Shown: piece by piece, positions 58,873 to 64,000 of the stretch
Layout of the letters: each line of letters opens with the position of its first letter
How positions within the stretch are numbered: the stretch's first letter is position 1
Source: Nemopilema nomurai
Lineage: Eukaryota; Cnidaria; Scyphozoa; Rhizostomeae; Rhizostomatidae
Reading direction: 5' to 3'
DNA: 64,000 nt
Assembly: GCA_003864495.1 (NCBI GenBank)
Contig: ML133465.1
Coordinates: 1,490,789-1,554,788, forward strand
Made by a program: the position numbers and the translations under genes
The notes under the pieces: model-generated
Databases searched by the model: none
What the model was told of the DNA's origin: nothing
Seen by the model: only the letters and a program-made list of their open reading frames with translations

Positions 58873-60857
58873 ACAACGAAATGAGAAGTTTCCTCAGGTG
58901 ACGGTTGTGTGACTAAATTTACTCACTAAATGTAGAACTTATGCCAAAACAGCAACAGTACTTTTTCCAGCAATCAAGTATAATTATAAATGCTATAAAT
59001 CAACGGATTACCAGTTAAAATTGAAGTCCCGAGCGGATCTGTCTAACTTAAGGGAAGTTTTCTTATATTGAAAGGAGATTTAGGAAAAGGAAGCAGAATG
59101 GATTAATTGGAGTAAAACCGTACATTGCAGATAAAAGAAAGTACAGGCAAGTTCTTCCAGTGCTTGCTCGCAAAACAGACACACTTGAAGCCATCTACAG
59201 TTCTACAAAAGAACCCCACTAAAGCATTTAAGCCGTTACTTTGTCTTCTTGCAAGTGACAAAATATTAATTTTCTGGTTCAGAATGAATAGAAAATATGT
59301 AGTCACTGCTTCTCTCTCAAAGTATGCAAAGATCCGAAAGGAACGGAAGTCCTTTAGAAAAGTTCAAATGAAGCTTCACTTTTAGTTGTTGGTTGGGAGA
59401 AGGTTTTCATTGCGACTTTGAGCAAGCATGGTGAAGAAAGAAGACTTATAAAAAATCATGACATCAATCAACCCAAAAGTGCCATTTGATAAACAACAAC
59501 AATACTGAAAGGCCTATCTGGAATTTTGATGCCCAATCTTTGCATTTGTTCAATTGTCCCTTCAGATACAATCCCACTTCTACTTAGTCGCTTGATAAAC
59601 TCAGGTGGATTACTTATATCTTCTGGAAGGTGCTCTGATGGTGCTTGATAAGTGAAATGGGACTCAAAATGTTCTTTCAGGCCAGGGCAGGTCTGGTCTA
59701 CTGGCTTCTTGTTGGAACTAGATTCTTTACATTATCTGAAAAGTTGTCTGAACAGAACATTATCTGAATAGATTCTTTACATTATATGAAGCATCATCCA
59801 ATCTATCTGCTTGACCTTTGTTTCTCGGTTGGTAAGCACGTTTCCGTATCTTATTTGTGATATTTCTGAATTCAGCAGCTTGGGTGTGTCTGTCAGTCAT
59901 TTCTTTCAAGTTGCGTAGTATGCTCAGTTCTGGGTCTTCATCCCATTTTCTAGCTTACTTATGAACGACTTTTTTATGCAGTGTACTGTTTGCTGCATCT
60001 TCTAGGATGTTCACTAGTTTGACACATTCATCTAAATTACTGTTGGTATCATCTATCATACTGCATAGTTCTTCAATTTTGCTAATAAAGCTCGATTTCA
60101 CATATTCGTCTTTCACATACTACTCCTATGCATAACGCTTTAACCCATTGACTACCTCCGATTTTAGGGCTGTTTGAATATCAAAAAACCAGGATAGGGT
60201 GGTGTAAGCGGCAGGGGGAAATTTTAGAAATTATCAGTTTCAATTATGCAAAAACGTTCGTTATTGAAAATTCATGATAACGTCTGTGTGACGAACGGAG
60301 AAAACACTCATGGAATGCTATACTACCGATTCCCTTCTTGCCTCTTTCCAATGATTAGCCTCTTTTCGATGCTGTCTAATTATTGTAACTAGCTGAAGGG
60401 ATTCCCGCAGTCCCAATTTCGGCGAGATTGTCAGCACAATGGAGGCACAATGGAAAACTATTCAAGGATAGTACAGAGAGAATGTCATAATCATGAAAAG
60501 GTATTACATCTATACATTTCAACACTATCGCAAGGCTTTAATCACAAGAAAATAAGCTGCAGATAAACTTATGCAGAAAGCAGTTTCTGATTATTCAATA
60601 AAAAGTATCAAAGCCTACGACAGGAATTTCAAAGTAATTTTGATCGCGAACATTAACCTTCATCGAAACCCTACCTGCTTGGTGTCGGTAAACTATAAAT
60701 TCGAGGGAATATTACAAGTCGAGGCCAAGATTTAAATATGTACGAATAGATGGCATTTGAAGACTATAATAAGACACTTAACAAACAGATCTTTAGATAA
60801 ACGTCGTTATTATTCACAACTGAGCCGGGGAACGCGAGCAAAAAGCAGCCGTCCTTT
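58873..60857. other. Spacer between TSG101 and the UEV-SAM gene
   Basis: About 2 kb between the 3' end of TSG101 and the 5' end of the UEV-SAM gene. Contains the LINE remnant at 59470-60120. The rest shows no gene; the + strand frame 59125-59385 has no recognisable motif. Confidence 0.45.
59470..60120 (-). mobile_element. Non-LTR retrotransposon remnant (linker between endonuclease and RT)
   Basis: Minus strand reads VKSSFISKIEELCSMIDDTN and onward, an in-frame TAA, then ARKWDEDPELSILRNLKEMT. After a small local duplication (AATCTATTCAGATAATG-like) it continues LKEHFESHFTYQAPSEHLPE, then NPPEFIKRL. This order is typical of the region between endonuclease and reverse transcriptase in LINE ORF2. 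Both the endonuclease and RT cores are missing. Confidence 0.65.
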
Positions 60858-60877
60858 CAGGAGATTACAAGTTCCTT

Positions 60878-63800
60878 CAGCCCTGCTGTTTTTCTTGCTT
60901 TTTTCAGTTGAGCCCGTAAAAAGAACTGCTTTCTTGACAATGAACGGACATTCTATAGAAGACAAAATCATTAAGTTAATTTCGACATTTTAGTATTTGT
61001 ATTGAATAGAAGTTGTATGAGTAAAAGTTGAAGAAGTGCTTTCACTAAGATTGAAAATTAGTTATTCTAATGCAGCTTCAAAATCCTTTATTATAAAATG
61101 CTTGCAAGGGTGATAACAATGGGGAATGCTAGGATACTAAATGCTGAAAAGAATATAAAAATTGTTATCTCATATAGGTCATAATTGCTCGACTTGTTAC
61201 CTTCAAAAACACTTCAAGATCAATAATTTCTCGGCGCAAGGATTCTCCAAGGTAATAAATAGCATCCTCCACTGCATTCTCCTCGGCAAAGGTTTGTAGT
61301 ATCCTGGGACAAAAACTTCGTATCAAAGATACTGGGAGTTTACAAATCTCGTCTTTCCTTCAAAAATTCTTTCAGAAAAAAATCAAGCTGCATAAAGCCG
61401 GTGAAACATAATCACTTCAACTGCAATAAATCTTAACATAGGATGTTACTTTATGAGAAATTTTAAACGACAAATTTATTCTAAATTCAGCGAGTCAAGT
61501 TTATGAAAATTTCACTGAAAAACACCTAGAGACAATGTCATTGTCAAGAAATATTCATTTAAAGGAATTCAGCATGCTCTCAGAGTACTGAGAAATCAAC
61601 AAGCACGAGATTAAAACTCTGAGCACTCAAATCATTGGATTTCAGGGCTTTGTTTTTAACTCGATTCAAGTGTAATTTCATAATTGTTGCACAAGCAACA
61701 TATTTCTAGTCAGACCTGACCTCTTTCAACTTTCTCCGTCAGTTTACGTGCAAACGAAGCAGAAAACAGTTTTGCATTATCAAGAGTAGTACACTGGATA
61801 GAGACTCAGAAAGACGCTAAGCCATTAGGATGAAAGCAACTGCACCACTATTCCAGTCCTGCTGTTTTCGTTACAATTCACATTCAGTAATAACGCATCT
61901 CTCTGTATAATTGTAATTTGAGGGAATTTCAATCGCTTACTGATTATAGAGCGGAGCTGTCGTCACAACAGCTTCGTCAATATTGAAATTCGAGGTATCG
62001 TTTTCCACTTTCTCAAGCAATTCGGCCAACTCTTTATTCTTTCGTTCCAATAATTCCACGTTTTTAGAAGCAACACTCTAGACGGAGAAAAATAGAAAGC
62101 CTTATAGAACAAACGAGGGAACTGAATCGAATGAGTCAAGAATCAAATGGAACTAACGAAAATCAATAAAATTCACCTCAAGTATAAAGTTTAGAAATAA
62201 AACAGAAAACGCCTATCAGCAAGGAAAGGGCGAGGTATTTAGCATGACAGTAGTCTTTGAAGGCTCACTTTGAACACCCAAACGGTTAAATAAAAGAATT
62301 TACCTGGTCAACAATCAAAAGAAGTCAGAAAAACAACTTCTTAATCGCTTCAAAAGCAAAAAATTCTTCATTTAAAGAAAATTAAGAATTTGGCACTCCA
62401 CATACCTCTTCTTGAGTGAGTCTGTCAAGAATTTTTTCTAATTTTTGCTTGCGTTCTTGCAATTCATTGTTCGTGCTACTGAGGTCGTCCAGTTCTCCCT
62501 GCAATCAAACGAGAATGGTAGCAACTCACCGCTAAACCTATGAAACCTGACAGCAATACGTCCACAAGACGTTGTTGGTGTAATATTGAATGCTAAAAGA
62601 CCGTTAAGAAATGCACAGGTTCAATTCCATCTGAAAAATACTATGGTAATGCTTGACAAAAGAGCAGGACATCTAAATCAGCTGCAATCGTTGCATGCAT
62701 GACCTGATTTGCTGAAAATGCAATCACAAGGAAGGCACATATCTTAATTGAAAGGAAATGAAGTCTCGAACTTAATGGAGAATGCAGGCATCTAAAGAGA
62801 ATGACAGACATCACAAAAGAGACCAATTTAGGACATAGAAGAGCTAGATAACATCAAAGGTTGGCAAAACTGATGGGCAACAATATTTTTAACCTCGTTC
62901 AGTTTAAAAACTATAGTCATGTACGCAGAGCTTTGGCACCTATAAAAACCTCTGTGACAGACGTAAAGTAAACTTGGTTGAAACCTGCTAATAAATAGAT
63001 GGCTTGCAAAAACAACTGAAAAGCCGAACCATACAATGCCAAACTGTTCACAAACCCAGGTCCAGGATGGTGCGGATGCCAATATGTTCACTAATGAATA
63101 ACTTCTGTCTTACCTTGGCCTGCTCAAACACCTCCTTTACTCGATTCTTTAATTTGTGTTCCACGGACGCCAACACAGACATCTTTAAGACATCTGCGTC
63201 GACTACGCTGTCTTGCCGCGTAGGTCCACTTCTCGGCTGAAACGTCTGGCTCCCCCCGTCACTAACCACCTGGGAGGGCCTGTTGGGTGGGGCGCCATGG
63301 TAGTAGTTAGGATTTCTCGACTGCTGCTGGGACAGGCTTACGGGTGGTGGTTGAGAATTGTAACTTTGATAGCCTGACGTCGAAGGGGGGTCACTCACTG
63401 GGTATGGGGGCATAGCCGATGTTGACGTAGGGTATGGGGCTTGGCTTGAAATCGGATATGGCAAGCTGCCTGCAGGTGGGTAGTGCCCCCCTGGTTGCGA
63501 GCCTGGCATTTGCGGCATCCCACTGGGCTGGGAGCTGGGATACGGGGTGGCCTGCTGCATGCCTGGGTACGGGGGCTGTTGCCCCATCGAATTCTTCTGA
63601 GGAGGGGGTGGCCGGTTTGGTGGCATGCTGCCTCGCGAATACACCGGTGGGTCATCCCCAAACGTGAGGCACAGGATCTGAATTAGTTCATATAGGTCGG
63701 AGCCAGGCTGAGTGAAAAAATATAAAAATTCAATTTACGAATACAGTCACTTAAAGACACTTCCTGAGGCAACTGAGAAATTTAGCAAGCACCACATAGA

Positions 63801-64000
63801 GAACTGATGCATAACCTAATGAAAGTATTTTAACTGGCAATGGATGAACATTTTGTCATCATTCCATTCCGTGTTATTTCATGCCAAGAGTTTTATACAA
63901 CCAAAGAAAAGTGTTAAGCACGACCCTCAAGTTAGATGATACATAAAGATGATCAAAATAGTTTAAGCATGTGACACAATGCCAAGCCTTATAATTCATC
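60878..64000 (-). CDS. TSG101: TSG101, ESCRT-I subunit (3' part; 5' exons beyond the window)
   Basis: Minus-strand exons: 63707-63114, 62498-62406, 62077-61941, 61303-61201, 60952-60878. The first visible exon gives the end of the UEV domain (GSDLYELIQILCLTFGDDPP, then VYSR), then the Pro/Gln-rich region and VLKMSVLASVEHKLKNRVKE. The next exons give coiled coil (GELDDLSSTNNELQERKQKL, NVELLERKNKELAELLEKVE), then TTAPLYNQILQTFAEENAVE and LGESLRREIIDLEVFLK, the steadiness box. The last reads NVRSLSRKQFFLRAQLKK. TSG101 binds ubiquitinated cargo and PTAP motifs and forms ESCRT-I with VPS28, VPS37 and MVB12. As written, the end is LKKQEKQQG; one more A in the A5 run would restore the conserved ARKTAGL ending, with a stop at 60858. 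UEV exons 1 to n lie past 64000. Confidence 0.95.

Noticed and set aside
59225..59285. Minus-strand LARRQSNGLNALV, resembling the TSG101 end LSRKQF..LRAL
   Set aside because: Weak similarity, a residue insertion and a Ser in place of Phe. A far better match exists at 60952-60878.
60757..60993. + strand open frame of 78 aa
   Set aside because: Antisense to the last TSG101 exon; no features of its own.
61129..61143. Possible short last TSG101 exon (CTTTTCAG then H-L-V-S-stop) on the minus strand
   Set aside because: The exon at 60952-60878 encodes the conserved SLSRKQF motif in the right phase, so this acceptor is unnecessary and would delete a conserved end.

Overview
The window is animal genomic DNA. 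It holds multi-exon genes with GT-AG introns of hundreds to thousands of bases, multidomain receptors with EGF and LDL-receptor modules, an ESCRT-I gene, about 60% or more non-coding sequence, many short inverted-repeat transposons and several minisatellites. The mix (a VLDLR-type receptor, a beta-helix multi-pass protein, THAP and P2X7-C-like transposon genes, ZMYM1-like hAT remnants) points to a non-bilaterian animal, most likely a cnidarian. That placement is an inference, not a demonstration.

Layout. 1-676: an 18-bp G-rich minisatellite. 1406-6667 (+): a six-exon gene for a small type I membrane protein of unknown function. 6668-21941: no host gene that I can support. This stretch holds a decayed hAT transposase, a 3.2-kb TTAA-flanked transposon with a broken THAP gene on + and a broken P2X7-C-like gene on -, an 8-bp-duplication hAT-type element, a TA-type MITE, a long inverted-repeat element and a pentanucleotide microsatellite. 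21942-25330 (+): one 3.4-kb terminal exon coding a beta-helix ectodomain, a Cys-rich module and about nine membrane segments. 25331-34891: repeats and a LINE 3' end. 34892-50127 (+): a complete 15-exon VLDLR-like receptor of 916 aa. 51991-58681 (-): an eight-exon gene of 376 aa with a TSG101-type UEV domain, a coiled coil and a C-terminal SAM domain. 60878 to beyond 64000 (-): the 3' part of TSG101.

The reading frames of the three complete multi-exon genes (1406-6667, 34892-50127, 51991-58681) were assembled by hand from splice sites, and all exon phases close on whole codons. The most interesting item is the UEV-coiled coil-SAM gene lying head-to-tail with TSG101. It looks like a tandem UEV paralogue in which a SAM domain replaces the TSG101 C-terminal steadiness box. 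Vertebrates also have a UEV paralogue (UEVLD) next to TSG101, so the locus may have a long history of UEV duplication with changed C-termini. The receptor gene is notable for lacking an NPxY endocytosis motif, for an intronic array of 12 octamer (ATGCAAAT) units, and for a tail motif resembling that of the type I protein at the left end.
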